Source of the DNA: Bacillus sp. DTU_2020_1000418_1_SI_GHA_SEK_038
GTDB lineage: Bacteria; Bacillota; Bacilli; Bacillales; Cytobacillaceae
Assembly (NCBI RefSeq): GCF_032341175.1
Contig: NZ_CP135435.1
Location: forward strand, 744,001-808,000
Length of the DNA stretch: 64,000 bases
Direction: 5' to 3'
Below the pieces are notes generated by a model that was not told where the DNA came from, searched no databases, and saw only the letters and a list, made by a program, of their open reading frames with translations. Numbering within the stretch: position 1 is the first letter of the stretch; each line of letters begins with the position of its first letter. A program made the position numbers and the translations under genes. Below are positions 44,538-53,708 of the stretch, piece after piece.

Positions 44538-44972
44538 ATGTGGAAAAATTACATAAAGACAATATCGAAAGATTATCATTTCAAAGCACCAGCAACCAAT
44601 GCTCAAATCACCCTTATTAAACAACGATTAAATGTTGAATTGCCCTACAAATTATTAGAATTGTTCAATGAAACAAACGGAGTATTTGATAAACATGATT
44701 GTCCACTAATTTGGCCAGCAGAACAAATAGTTGAAGATAACTTGTTTTATAGGAATTTTGAGGAATACAAAGACTGCTATATGCCTTTTGATAATTTATT
44801 ATTTTTCTCTGATGCAGGAAATGGTGATTTATTCGGTTTCTCAATATTAAACGGGTGTATCCAAAAAGACGACATATTTGTATGGGACCACGAAGACGAT
44901 AGCCGAAGTTGGATTGCTTCTTCTTTAGAGGAATTTATCAAAGGATGGATTACTGATGAAATTTCCATATAA
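44538..44972 (+). CDS. SMI1/KNR4 (SUKH) family protein
   Basis: 144 residues from ATG 44538. SUKH pattern: NAQITLIKQRLNVELPYKLL, ELFNETNGVFD, LLFFSDAGNGDLFGFSIL and VWDHEDDSRSWIASSLEEFI. These domains often are immunity proteins for polymorphic toxins, and some are solitary. No toxin gene is adjacent, so this is an orphan. Confidence 0.88.
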   Translation: MWKNYIKTISKDYHFKAPATNAQITLIKQRLNVELPYKLLELFNETNGVFDKHDCPLIWPAEQIVEDNLFYRNFEEYKDCYMPFDNLLFFSDAGNGDLFGFSILNGCIQKDDIFVWDHEDDSRSWIASSLEEFIKGWITDEISI

Positions 44973-45098
44973 TTAACAACTTGAAGTAACGGGTAGAGTT
45001 AGCGAAAAATCTATGCTGTCCATACTGGCAGTTTTTCTTATTGTGCTAACTAGCAGCAGAGTTAAAGAAAGGATGTTAAAAACGATAAGGGGGAGATT

Positions 45099-45431
45099 AT
45101 GAAAAAGGCGTTAATTACTTTGGTAGTTTTAGTTGTATCAGGTGTTGGGATTTTCTTCGTTATCGGGTTATTTAATAATAATCCGCCTTCACCAACTATA
45201 ACTTTTAATGAAAAGAAACTAGAAGTGGCACGAGGTTCATATTGTTGGGATGGTTTATTTAATTCTATTTGTGCCGATACAATTACTCCGCCAAGGCTAA
45301 TTGAATATCATGAAATTAAACCTGTGACTGTATTGCCTGAATCTGAAATAAAAATAGAATTTGAAAAAGAACCCAATGCAAATACATTGGGAGTAAATAG
45401 ATGGCTTAATGATAACGAAGTTGTGCGATAA
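45099..45431 (+). CDS. Membrane-anchored/secreted hypothetical protein, probably 3'-truncated
   Basis: 110 residues from ATG 45099 with AGGGGGAG. Residues 5-27 are one hydrophobic segment (uncleaved anchor or signal). The rest, PTITFNEKKLEVARGSYCWD and ICADTITPPRLIEYHEIKPV, is protein-like up to WLNDNEVVR, then ends where the inverted LysR stub begins. Two cysteines could pair. Because the next gene stub starts at the same point, this gene is probably cut off by a rearrangement near 45425. Confidence 0.55.
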   Translation: MKKALITLVVLVVSGVGIFFVIGLFNNNPPSPTITFNEKKLEVARGSYCWDGLFNSICADTITPPRLIEYHEIKPVTVLPESEIKIEFEKEPNANTLGVNRWLNDNEVVR

Positions 45432-45507
45432 ATAGCTTCTCACTTGCTTTTGAAAAACTTCCACATTCCGCAATGGTTTTAAATACCTCGAAGTCACGTA
45501 AATTCAT
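45406..45507 (-). pseudogene. LysR family regulator, N-terminal stub
   Basis: ATG 45507 follows GGGGG. It reads MNLRDFEVFKTIAECGSFSK and ASEKLFIAQ, the exact start of a LysR helix-turn-helix, then runs into LRYH and a stop. The rest of the HTH and the sensor domain are gone. It is divergent from the nitrilase gene, the usual arrangement for a LysR controller. Confidence 0.8.
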
Positions 45508-45520
45508 GGAATTCCCCCAT

Positions 45521-45537
45521 TATGCCTTTTGGGCATA
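45521..45537. promoter_or_regulatory. Palindrome between LysR stub and nitrilase
   Basis: TATGCC-ttttg-GGCATA, a perfect 6-bp inverted repeat, in the divergent control region. It could be the old LysR site. Confidence 0.4.
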
Positions 45538-45609
45538 TTAAATATGATTATTATATATTGTACATTATAAAAGCGTCCTCATATACTTTTAGAAACAGGA
45601 GGGATAAAA

Positions 45610-46527
45610 ATGTGTAAAGTTGCTGTCGTTCAGGCAGGTTCAATCGTGATGAATAAAGAAAGATGTATCGACAAGGCAATCAAGATAATTGAAGAGGCTG
45701 GGGAACAAGGAGCCAATCTTATTGTTTTTCCAGAAGCTTTTATTCCAGCATATCCACGTGGAATGAGCTTTGGGGCGGTGGTTGGAAATCGTTCGGATCA
45801 AGGACGAAATGACTTTTTACGTTATGCCAAAAATGCCATAACAGTACCTGGTCCTGAAACCGATCAATTAGGTGCTGCTGTGAAACAAGCAGGTGCTTAT
45901 ACGGTTATTGGTGTCATTGAGCGTGATCAAGAAACGAGTGGTGGCACACTTTTTTGTACAGCGATTTTCTTTGGTCCAGACGGGGAATTGCTGGGTAAAC
46001 ATAGAAAACTGAAACCAACAGGCAGTGAACGTCTCATTTGGGGTGAAGGGGATGGCAGCACGCTCCCTGTTTTTGATACACCTTTTGGAAAAATTGGCTC
46101 TCTAATTTGTTGGGAAAACTATATGCCTCTAGCACGTGTTGCCATGTATGAAAAGGGGATTCAGATTTATATTGCCCCAACTGCTGATGCTCGTGATACT
46201 TGGTTTGCTACTATGCAGCATATTGCGATTGAAGGACGTTGCTTTGTTTTATCTTGCAATCAATATTCTACAAAGGAAATGTATGAAGAGGATTTACTAG
46301 AAACAGAGGAAATGCAAAATATGCCTTTTGAATTGACTCGAGGTGGCAGTTGCATAGTAAATCCACTTGGGAAATTTTTAGTAGAGCCTGTATTTGGAAA
46401 GGAAGAAATACTATATGCATCTCTTGATTTAGACGACATTACACGTGGTCATTTTGATTTTGATGTAGCTGGGCATTACGGACGAAAAGATGTATTTAAA
46501 TTAATTGTTAATGAAGAAAAGCAATAG
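45610..46527 (+). CDS. Nitrilase/carbon-nitrogen hydrolase
   Basis: 305 residues from ATG 45610 with AGGAGGG. Complete Glu-Lys-Cys triad: NLIVFPEAFIPAYPRG (Glu near 42), GKHRKLKPTGSERLIWGEGD (Lys near 131) and GSLICWENYMPLARVAMYEK (Cys near 164). The SERLIWGEGDGS and CWENYMPLAR segments are those of true aliphatic/aromatic nitrilases, which convert nitriles to carboxylic acid and ammonia. Followed immediately by a truncated racemase, and preceded by a LysR stub, so its original control is damaged. Confidence 0.9.
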   Translation: MCKVAVVQAGSIVMNKERCIDKAIKIIEEAGEQGANLIVFPEAFIPAYPRGMSFGAVVGNRSDQGRNDFLRYAKNAITVPGPETDQLGAAVKQAGAYTVIGVIERDQETSGGTLFCTAIFFGPDGELLGKHRKLKPTGSERLIWGEGDGSTLPVFDTPFGKIGSLICWENYMPLARVAMYEKGIQIYIAPTADARDTWFATMQHIAIEGRCFVLSCNQYSTKEMYEEDLLETEEMQNMPFELTRGGSCIVNPLGKFLVEPVFGKEEILYASLDLDDITRGHFDFDVAGHYGRKDVFKLIVNEEKQ

Positions 46528-46535
46528 ATTTCCTG

Positions 46536-47039
46536 GTAGCTATAAAATCTGTTAGTATTCCAATCTTGCATATGCCTTTGGAAACGACTCGTTTTGTAAA
46601 AGAAAACAATATGAAGAAAGTAGGTTTGATAGCTACAGATGGCACGATTAAGTCGAAATTATACCAAAACAGTTGCCGGAATTACAGGATTGATGTAATT
46701 GAGCCTGATAAAGAAATGCAAGAAAAAGTGATGGAGGAAATATATGCCATCAAAGGTGGGAATTTGGAAGCTGGATTTTTACATTTTTCGATGGTTGCTA
46801 ATCAATTAAAAGAAAACGGAGCGGAGGCTATTATAGCAGGTTGCACCGAGGTTCCCCTTGTATTGAAATCATCTGAAATCATTACCATCATTGATCCAAC
46901 AGAAATTTTAGCCAAAATGGTGATCAAAATAGCTAATGAGAAAGATGAAAAAATAATAGAAGTGTATTTTGAAAGTGAAGAATGCGGTAGTATGCGGCCT
47001 TCTTATAATACATATGACAAGCTTAAGAAGCCACCTTAG
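46536..47039 (+). pseudogene. Aspartate/glutamate racemase family, N-terminal part missing
   Basis: Readable from VAIKSVSIPILHMPLETTRF, just after the nitrilase stop, to 47039. The second half of the racemase is present with VGLIATDGTIKSKLYQ and the second catalytic cysteine in AIIAGCTEVPLVLKSS. The first half, which holds the substrate loop and the first catalytic Cys, is missing, so racemase activity is not expected. An ATG within (46572) could start a fragment. The C-terminus carries an odd tail SMRPSYNTYDKLKKPP. Confidence 0.65.
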
Positions 47040-47247
47040 TTTAGGTATTAACACCGTTAATACTTTTACAACAATAATGATTATGACATATCTGTGAAGT
47101 CTATTGTACTTTATACAAAACCGTTGTATATTAAGAGTGTGGAAAGTAAGTGAAAAACTTCACAAACTTTCACCTCAAGCTGGCAGCTATTTTTTTAATA
47201 CATCTTGTGAAAATATTCACAAATTAATATTAAAGGGGAGATTCCTC

Positions 47248-47757
47248 ATGATGAACTTTTTAAAAGGGCCGAAAATGGCGATAGTATGGACCGTATTAAG
47301 AATATGGTTAGGAATTCAATGGATAGAAGCAGGATTTCATAAAATTACTGGTGGATTTGATGCAGGTACCTTCGTACAAGGCGCAATTGCAAAAGCTGGT
47401 GGAGATCATCCGGCAGTACAAGGCTGGTACGCAGCATTCCTTGAAGGATTTGCAGTACCCAATATAGAAATATTCAACATCCTTATCCCATGGGGAGAAT
47501 TCCTAGTTGGCTTAGGTTTAATCATCGGAGCAGCAACTATTCCAGCATTACTTGCGGGTGCGTTCATGAATCTTAACTTCTTAATGGCGGGAACAGTAAG
47601 CGTTAACCCAGTTCTTTATACAGCAGCAATCATCCTATTATTCACTGGAGCAGCAGGTTACTTCTACGGAGTTGACAGATTCGCAGTCCCTTATGTTAAG
47701 AATTTCTTCAATAAAAAGAAAAACTTACCGAACGAAATGAAACCTACTGTAGCATAA
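47248..47757 (+). CDS. DoxX family membrane protein
   Basis: 169 residues from ATG 47248 with AAAGGGGAG upstream; the open frame from 47104 has no ribosome site. Four hydrophobic helices (about 11-30, 78-98, 101-120, 128-146). WTVLRIWLGIQWIEAGFHKI at the start and WGEFLVGLGLIIGAATIPAL are typical of DoxX. Family proteins are linked to quinone redox and thiol stress. In Bacillus such genes are often controlled by HxlR/YodB. TTGTA-N5-TACAA (near 47103-47117) precedes the gene. Confidence 0.85.
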   Translation: MMNFLKGPKMAIVWTVLRIWLGIQWIEAGFHKITGGFDAGTFVQGAIAKAGGDHPAVQGWYAAFLEGFAVPNIEIFNILIPWGEFLVGLGLIIGAATIPALLAGAFMNLNFLMAGTVSVNPVLYTAAIILLFTGAAGYFYGVDRFAVPYVKNFFNKKKNLPNEMKPTVA

Positions 47758-47765
47758 ATATTGCA

Positions 47766-47806
47766 CAAAAAAAGTAAGTGATTCCAAGAGAATCACTTAC
47801 TTTTTT
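47766..47806 (+). terminator. Terminator after DoxX gene
   Basis: GTAAGTGATT (47774-47783) pairs with AATCACTTAC (47791-47800), flanked by A7 and T6. The 290 bases that follow contain only a decayed minus-strand fragment (about 47849-47970) that could not be named. Confidence 0.9.
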
Positions 47807-48096
47807 ACTTACTGAATCGAGCCTGAAGATAAGGAAAATACTAATCAGCTTATTTCTTCTCCTGTACGCCATACTCTTCAAAAAAACCCCACATAGCCTT
47901 ATTTATAAGTTTAAATTTATCCCCATTTTTCCTCAGCTATAATTTTATCTGCTCCTGCATTCGTAGTGGAATAATACTTTTTTGATTCGAATACGCAGCT
48001 GGCAATTGATTCCGATGTCACAAAAATAATAAAATGCAAAGTAACTGTTGACCTTGTGGTGTACCCCACAGTTTATTATAGGGAGGGAGGGAAAGT

Positions 48097-48441
48097 ATGT
48101 ACAAGATTAGTGATTTTTCTGAGATGACGGGATTAAGTAAAGAAACCTTGCGATACTATGCGGAAGTTAAATTACTCGAGCCAGCTTATATTGATCAGAA
48201 TAACAACTATCGCTACTACGATGATGGAAGTTACTTCTTGGCTATCCTTCTAGGGAAGTTAAGAAAGTTTGGTTTTACTATACAAGAAATGATTTCGGTT
48301 ATGGAGGACGAGTCATTTGCTAATTTAGAAAAGTTATTGATACAAAAAAGAAATAAAATTCAAATGCAGATAGATGGTCTCTTTCTTCAGATTGAAGAGA
48401 TTGATGATTTTCTTGCATCTGGTAAGGAGGATACAGAGTGA
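48097..48441 (+). CDS. MerR family transcriptional regulator
   Basis: 114 residues from ATG 48097 with AGGGAGGGA. Winged helix YKISDFSEMTGLSKETLRYY, AEVKLLEPAYIDQNNNYRYY, then a coiled-coil dimer helix with GKLRKFGFTIQEMISVMEDE. The C-terminal ligand domain is very short. It overlaps the next gene by four bases (GTGA), so the SRPBCC protein is probably its partner or ligand-binding product. Confidence 0.88.
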   Translation: MYKISDFSEMTGLSKETLRYYAEVKLLEPAYIDQNNNYRYYDDGSYFLAILLGKLRKFGFTIQEMISVMEDESFANLEKLLIQKRNKIQMQIDGLFLQIEEIDDFLASGKEDTE

Positions 48442-48890
48442 TTCAATGGAAAGAAGAAATCGTTATTGCGACTAATATTGAAAAAGTATGGTCTTTATTT
48501 TTAGATAAAAACATTAAAAAAATTATGCCTAAAGTGGAGGAACATACATTAATTGAAAAGAGGGAAGAGGATGTCGGGGCCAAGCATCGGCAAACATATC
48601 GTGAAGGAAAGCGCTTAGAAACATACATCGTAGATACACTAGCATATGAAGATCTTGCAGAAAAAAAACAAAAACAAATAAGTTTTGTTTTAGGAAAAGC
48701 TTTTGAAATTACTCTTGCATTTACGTTGTTTAAAATCGATGATACACACACGAAATTTATTTATGAGGGGCAAAACAAAGGAGTTAATTTTGTAGGAAGA
48801 GCCATGTTGAAGCTAGGCAGCGAGAAAAGCAACAATAAAGTGGTTGAAGAGTTTATGGAAAAAGTGAAGGAAGAAGCATTAAAAGTTTAG
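48438..48890 (+). CDS. SRPBCC (START-like) domain protein
   Basis: 150 residues from GTG 48438, overlapping the MerR stop. MIQWKEEIVIATNIEKVWSL and FLDKNIKKIMPKVEEHTLIE start the helix-grip fold, and a C-terminal helix (LKLGSEKSNNKVVEEFMEKV) closes it. Hydrophobic-ligand binding domain with no enzyme motif. The coupling to the MerR gene suggests ligand-dependent regulation, by inference. Confidence 0.82.
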   Translation: MIQWKEEIVIATNIEKVWSLFLDKNIKKIMPKVEEHTLIEKREEDVGAKHRQTYREGKRLETYIVDTLAYEDLAEKKQKQISFVLGKAFEITLAFTLFKIDDTHTKFIYEGQNKGVNFVGRAMLKLGSEKSNNKVVEEFMEKVKEEALKV

Positions 48891-48942
48891 AAGGGCTGAC
48901 TACTTGGTTTATATAAGTCTATATAGAATTTTCGATAAAAAA

Positions 48943-48979
48943 AAAGGTTTATTAGAGGAGTTTCTTCTAATAAACCTTT
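48943..48979. terminator. Terminator after MerR-SRPBCC operon
   Basis: AAAGGTTTATTAGA (48943-48956) pairs with TCTAATAAACCTTT (48966-48979). A-run on the left and T-rich right make it bidirectional. Confidence 0.85.
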
Positions 48980-49036
48980 ATTCACCCAAAGATTTAATGG
49001 GTTTCGAATCCCTATCAATGGTCAGAATGGCAATCT

Positions 49037-49588
49037 TTATCCAAACAATTTTTGCAAAAGCCATTTAAATTTCTTTGATTCCACGCTTTTTTGCTGTGTA
49101 GTTATGATCCATTCTAACTGTGAAGCGACCTTTTTTTGTTCCATTTTCTGTTCTGTCATAATTTCCTCAATGGTTTGTCTTAATTCTTGTACTTCATGAA
49201 TCAGCTGCTGGTTCTGTTCTCGAACCTTATTCTGCTGGAGGCGGGATTGTTCATTTTGTTGGACTAAAAAGCTCACTAGCTTCTTCATATGAGCAAGTTC
49301 ATTGTTAACGGATACGAGTGACCGATCTTCACTCACATTATACGTCATGGTTACCGCTAGGCCACTCTCCTCCAGCTTTGCAGTGACCTCTTCTTTCTTT
49401 AAGCCAGCAGAATAATATTGTCGGATCCGTTTTAATTTCTCTATTTCCGAAGCGTGAATCTTATATCGGTTATGTTCCTTTTTAAAGTCTAGGAATTCTT
49501 CGTGCTCCTGCAAATATCTATTTAAGCTATTCTCAGGGATTTCGGATAGTGCCTCTTTCAGCTCTTTCATCGTCAAATACTGATTCAT
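49037..49588 (-). CDS. MerR-like HTH plus coiled-coil protein (plasmid/phage type)
   Basis: 183 residues from ATG 49588; ATG 49609 is possible. N-terminus LTMKELKEALSEIPENSLNR, FLDFKKEHNRYKIHASEIEK resembles a MerR-like winged helix; residues 90-165 are a Gln/Glu-rich coiled coil (QQNEQSRLQQNKVREQNQQL), and the tail is basic (SKKFKWLLQKLFG). This layout is found in DUF3967-type proteins of Bacillus plasmids. Role (partition or regulation) unknown. It sits just downstream of ftsZ. Confidence 0.65.
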   Translation of the reverse strand: MNQYLTMKELKEALSEIPENSLNRYLQEHEEFLDFKKEHNRYKIHASEIEKLKRIRQYYSAGLKKEEVTAKLEESGLAVTMTYNVSEDRSLVSVNNELAHMKKLVSFLVQQNEQSRLQQNKVREQNQQLIHEVQELRQTIEEIMTEQKMEQKKVASQLEWIITTQQKSVESKKFKWLLQKLFG

Positions 49589-49646
49589 TAACGATCCAGC
49601 ACCTTTCATGATTAATCAACCATCCAACTACCAACATACACCACGA

Positions 49647-49820
49647 CTATTCATAAGCTCGGCTCGGTGCGAGAAAATTATTACGGCTGCAATCTTTATT
49701 AGTAGACTTATATTTTCCGTAGAAACCCTTTAGTCTATTAACCACCCAACCACCAGCATACCAACCATCTTCAAATCCATGATCTTTTATATTTTGTATG
49801 TAGGGAAAATACTTAATCAC
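49647..49820 (-). CDS. Small 57-residue ORF overlapping the ftsZ stop
   Basis: GTG at 49818-49820 overlaps the ftsZ stop (49817-49819) as GTGA, a translational-coupling layout. The product reads [40 protein letters not shown] and ends in APSRAYE at 49647. It is aromatic- and glycine-rich and unlike random ORFs, but unrecognised. It could be a coupled gene or a stub of another gene. Confidence 0.35.
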   Translation of the reverse strand: MIKYFPYIQNIKDHGFEDGWYAGGWVVNRLKGFYGKYKSTNKDCSRNNFLAPSRAYE

Positions 49821-50959
49821 CGATTTCTCCGATTTCGTAAAAAAGCAGGAATATCTAGAGATTCGACTGATGGCTGCGGATACTTTCTATCATTTTGAGG
49901 TAATACGTCACGCTCGACTCGATGACTGTGGGCATGTTGTACTTCTAGACGCGCGTCTGAAATCCCTTCTTTTGCAGGGGGAGTCGGTTTGGATGATGGC
50001 ATCTCCTGTTCTGTAAAACCTGTCGCTATTACGGTTACTAAAATATGATCTTTTAAATTCTCGTTAATCACAGAACCAAAAATCATGTTTAACTCATCGT
50101 CTGAAGCAGAAGAGACGATGCTTGCGGCCTCTTGTACTTCGAATAGACTTAAATCGCTGCCGCCTGTAATGTTCATTAATACACCGCGGGCTCCTGTGAT
50201 AGACGTTTCAAGTAAAGGACTTTCAATGGCTGCCTTTGCGGCTTCAATTGCTCTATTTTTTCCTTTGGCTAAACCGATTCCCATTAAGGCTGTTCCTTGA
50301 TTGGACATAATCGTTTTTACATCTGCAAAATCTAGATTAATTAAACCTGGCAAAGCAATTAAATCCGAAATCCCTTGAACCCCTTGACGCAGGACATTAT
50401 CTGCTTCACGGAACGCTTCAACCATAGGTGTTTTTTTATCAACAATCTCCAACAGGCGATCATTAGGAATAATAATTAATGTGTCTACGGCTTCCTTCAT
50501 GAGCTCAATGCCGCTGGCCGCATTGGCTGCACGCTTGCGCCCTTCGAATTTGAATGGACGTGTGACCACACCAATCGTTAAGGCACCAAGCTCACGGGCA
50601 ATTTTTGCAATAGCGGGCGCTGCACCTGTACCTGTGCCGCCACCCATTCCAGCTGTGACGAAAACCATGTCAGCGCCTTTTAATAACTCCTGGATCTGTT
50701 TTTTACTTTCTTCCACTGCCTTCCTTCCTACCTCCGGGTTTGCTCCCGCCCCTAAGCCTCTCGTCAACTTAGAGCCAATCTGCATCGTGATCTCTGCCCT
50801 CGACTGTTTAAGAGCCTGAGCATCCGTGTTAACGGCAATAAACTCAACGCCCTCCACACCGTCCTCAATCATCCGGTTCACAGCGTTGTTGCCCCCGCCG
50901 CCAACTCCAATTACTTTAATTTTGGCGTTTTCGTCTATAAAACCTTCGAATTCTAACAT
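49817..50959 (-). CDS. ftsZ: Cell division protein FtsZ (probable second copy)
   Basis: 380 residues from ATG 50959, with GGAGG seven bases before. Full tubulin-like GTPase: [32 protein letters not shown], tubulin signature [11 protein letters not shown] near 103-113, [10 protein letters not shown], and the T7 loop [19 protein letters not shown] variable linker leads to the conserved tail [12 protein letters not shown] that binds FtsA and other partners. It should polymerise into the Z ring. There is no ftsA or other division gene here, and phage-type remnants lie beside it, so this is likely a paralogue or moved copy. Confidence 0.92.
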   Translation of the reverse strand: MLEFEGFIDENAKIKVIGVGGGGNNAVNRMIEDGVEGVEFIAVNTDAQALKQSRAEITMQIGSKLTRGLGAGANPEVGRKAVEESKKQIQELLKGADMVFVTAGMGGGTGTGAAPAIAKIARELGALTIGVVTRPFKFEGRKRAANAASGIELMKEAVDTLIIIPNDRLLEIVDKKTPMVEAFREADNVLRQGVQGISDLIALPGLINLDFADVKTIMSNQGTALMGIGLAKGKNRAIEAAKAAIESPLLETSITGARGVLMNITGGSDLSLFEVQEAASIVSSASDDELNMIFGSVINENLKDHILVTVIATGFTEQEMPSSKPTPPAKEGISDARLEVQHAHSHRVERDVLPQNDRKYPQPSVESLDIPAFLRNRRNR

Positions 50960-51471
50960 AATCATACCTCCGATTTTTCTTCTATTATTTCCACTCTAAA
51001 TGTTTCGTCATTGTTATTGTATTTAGTATTAAAGAATACTAGATTAGCTTGTTAATTTCTATTGGTAGATAGGCATAGGTATATTTTACAGCTTTATTGT
51101 TTTGTATTTAAAGATTCTAGTTGGACTAGGTCTATACCTTTTGACTAAAGACCTAGTTGTATTGTGCTTTCAACAGTAATTGATGTATTCGTCTTAATTT
51201 TAGATTTCCAGAATGAGAAAGCCTACATAGGGCATTGCCTTAGTAATGACTATTATCCCAAAAGTATTACTTGGAAAAAAGATATTATCTTAACATTTTT
51301 TCAAAGTAAAAATTTGTTACCCGGCGTTTTTTTTTCCACCCTGTCCTTTTCTCCAAATTCTCTATATATAAAGATTGAAAGCAGTGAGCAAATGGAAGAT
51401 CCCAGATTGGTCGGGCTAACATTTAGGATGTGTTCATGCTTTTTAAAATAGGAAAGTTTGGAGGCATACGA

Positions 51472-51750
51472 ATGAGCAAGCTGCTAATCAATGAGAATCC
51501 GATTATGATTATTCCATCTTTGGCTTTGAAGATAGGGTTGAATGAGGCGGTGGTTTTGCAGCAGATTCATTATTGGCTAGTGTGAAGAGTTCACATGTGA
51601 TGGAGGGGCGAAAGTGGATTTATAACACGTATAAGGAATGGCACGTGCAGCTGCCGTTTTGGTCGGAGAGTACGATTATGCGGACAATTAAGTCGCTTGA
51701 GAATCAAGGTTATTTAATTTCTGCTAATTTTAATATTTCGAAAATGGATC
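51472..51750 (+). pseudogene. Phage-type replication initiation protein, broken N-terminal part
   Basis: ATG 51472 with GGAGG. Reads MSKLLINENPIMIIPSLALK, IGLNEAVVLQQIHYWLV, then a stop; two extra bases (TG) near 51581 break the frame. The other frame continues SSHVMEGRKWIYNTYKEWHV, QLPFWSESTIMRTIKSLENQ and ends at SKMDQ near 51750, where the sequence joins a thioesterase. This is the winged-helix N-domain of phage and element replication proteins (DnaD-associated type) in Bacillus. Confidence 0.75.
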
Positions 51751-52117
51751 AGATATGTCAGGACATATTAATAACGAAAGTTACTGTATTTATTTTGAAC
51801 AGGCCTGGGGAGAATACTTAAATAGTATCAACTTCTTCAATAGTCATGTAACAGCGGTTACTGCCGATCTATGGTGTCATTATCATCAGGAAGCGTTCTT
51901 CCCAGATAATTTAAAGGTGGGAGTAAGAGTTGTAGCATTAGGCAGTAAAAAAATGGACCTAGAATATTACATCATATTCGAAGATGAAAGCCTTATCGCG
52001 ACTGCCCGTGGAACATTAGTTATTATAGATAAAAAAACGAATAGAAGTACAACTATACTTAAGGAAATACAGGACTCAATAAAAATAATAGAGGGATTGG
52101 AGCTCGTCTCTAAGTAA
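51746..52117 (+). pseudogene. Acyl-CoA thioesterase (hot-dog) lacking its N-terminus
   Basis: The frame begins abruptly with SDMSGHINNESYCIYFEQAW and runs through VRVVALGSKKMDLEYYIIFE to 52117. GHINN..Y..YFEQA is the active region of 4-hydroxybenzoyl-CoA-thioesterase-like proteins, in which about 15-20 residues come before it; here those are replaced by the phage replication gene. ATG 51755 could start it, but there is no ribosome site. Confidence 0.65.
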
Positions 52118-52281
52118 TTCTCTAGTAGAAAGTTATATCTACTCTTAGCCACTATAAGAAAAGGTAAGGAATATAAGCAGAAATTTATGCTCTTCTTATA
52201 TTCTTTACTGATTATTGCTGGTAAAATGTTATCCTCAAAAATTGATTATAGTAATTATCACAATTTCAAAACTAAAAAATT

Positions 52282-52503
52282 TTAACTAAAACTTAGGTAA
52301 GCATCCACTGCATCCGCCAAATAACTATATGGATCCTTCAAGTATCTTCTCGTGGTCGCAATGTTACAATGCCCCGCCAATCTCCTTACGATTTCAATAT
52401 CATTATTGGTAGCTTTTAACATCCACGTATGCCGAAACATATGAATAGTTAATTTCTTTTTTGGCAGACTATATCCTTCTATGGTCTTTTCGGTTAGCCA
52501 CAT
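52282..52503 (-). pseudogene. Tyrosine recombinase (phage integrase), C-terminal fragment
   Basis: Reads KLTIHMFRHTWMLKATNNDI, EIVRRLAGHCNIATTRRYLK and stops at 52282. The HxxR (HMFRH), the G-H of LAGH and the active-site Tyr of RRYL are the C-terminal catalytic box of the XerC/integrase family. The core-binding domain and first Arg are absent. Remnant of an integrated element. Confidence 0.8.
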
Positions 52504-52672
52504 GATTGTTTCCTTATCTTTATTGCTGTTTTTAAATCCTGAATATCGAACATTAGATTCTGATAATTAATGTTAAGAAGGATTAAAGCTTACTTTTATT
52601 GAACCTATTGTATTAATGAAGCGGGTTTGTTCAAAAAAAGGAAGTAAAGGCACCATTAGTTGAAGTAGAAGG

Positions 52673-53566
52673 TTAAAGTTTATAATTATAGCAAACAACC
52701 GATTCTTCTTTTTTAAATCCTTCTTTAGTATAAAGATGAACCGCTCGTTCATTATCCGCGTTGGCACTTAAAACCGCCTTTGGAAGTCCGGTGTTTTTTC
52801 CAAATTCAAGAGCTTTTCTCAATAACTGACGTCCTAATCCTTTTCCTTGATATTCAGGGATAAGGGCTAAAGGACCAATGTTTAGCACAGATTCATTATT
52901 GTAAAAATCTCTAGATGAGCGTACAACGCCAATCGGCTTTTCTTGGTGATAAAGAAGAAAGATTCCACCTTCTAAATAATCTGCTTTATTCTCCATGTTC
53001 TTGACCTCTTCGACTGTCAGAGGAGTCTCCGAGCCTCTAAGTATTGCAAAACCAGTGTTTCGTACATAAAGATAGACTTCCTCATCTTTATTAAATTGGA
53101 AGTTTTTAAATGAGTAGTCATTTGGTAAGTTTGGTTGTGCGACATCCATGTCTTCTCTTGTTAGAAAATAGGCGTAACGCTCAATATTAAACTGCATGAA
53201 ATGAAAAATATCCCGGACGACCAAATTGTCTTCTTGAATAAAAAGAAAGACCTGGTCTATTTCTGTTGTGTGGGACTTTATACTTTGGAGCATCAGCTTA
53301 TAAATATTTAGGTTAGGTTCTACAGAGTGAAAGATCCGGAAGCGTCCCTTTTTTCCTCTCCTAAAATAGGAATCCTTGATGAGAGAAACCGCAGCAATAA
53401 TTTTTGATTGGTCATTTAACACTATATATGTTGGATTGTCCTCATCAGGCTGAAAGTTTTTTAGGTCTTCCTCATAGAGAAAAGAATCGTCTATTTCATT
53501 CCTGTATTTTATACAGAAATCTATAAAATCTGAATATCTGGCTTCAGATAAATATTCAATATTCAT
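52673..53566 (-). CDS. GNAT family N-acetyltransferase
   Basis: About 297 residues from ATG 53566, with AGGAGGGG; the frame opens at 53584. The first half is divergent (two-domain GNAT); the second half carries GPLALIPEYQGKGLGRQLLR, the acetyl-CoA P-loop, and KAVLSANADNERAVHLYTKE, GFKKEESV. Substrate unknown. It stands between the integrase and DnaB remnants and appears intact. Confidence 0.85.
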   Translation of the reverse strand: MNIEYLSEARYSDFIDFCIKYRNEIDDSFLYEEDLKNFQPDEDNPTYIVLNDQSKIIAAVSLIKDSYFRRGKKGRFRIFHSVEPNLNIYKLMLQSIKSHTTEIDQVFLFIQEDNLVVRDIFHFMQFNIERYAYFLTREDMDVAQPNLPNDYSFKNFQFNKDEEVYLYVRNTGFAILRGSETPLTVEEVKNMENKADYLEGGIFLLYHQEKPIGVVRSSRDFYNNESVLNIGPLALIPEYQGKGLGRQLLRKALEFGKNTGLPKAVLSANADNERAVHLYTKEGFKKEESVVCYNYKL

Positions 53567-53708
53567 AAATTGCCCCTCCTGCACTTTGTCTGACCATTAA
53601 TAGAAATACTTTATGCTTTCTGCCATATTTTTATAATAAATTTTTTATCTAATAAATTCCACCTCTAATAAGGTTATTTATTATGAGAAATGATAACTTT
53701 TGGGTTAG

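Noticed and set aside
47104..47247. N-terminal extension of the DoxX gene
   Set aside because: The 48 extra residues are not DoxX-like and a good ribosome site precedes ATG 47248.
47849..47970. Minus-strand protein-like fragment ending in KAMWGFFEEYGVQEKK
   Set aside because: It looks like a decayed gene end with a one-base shift, but no family could be named and no start is present, so it is not listed as a feature.
51164..51451. 95-residue open frame before the phage-type remnant
   Set aside because: No ribosome site, no recognisable motif, T-rich low-complexity sequence. It lies in the ftsZ upstream region, and nothing else could be supported there.
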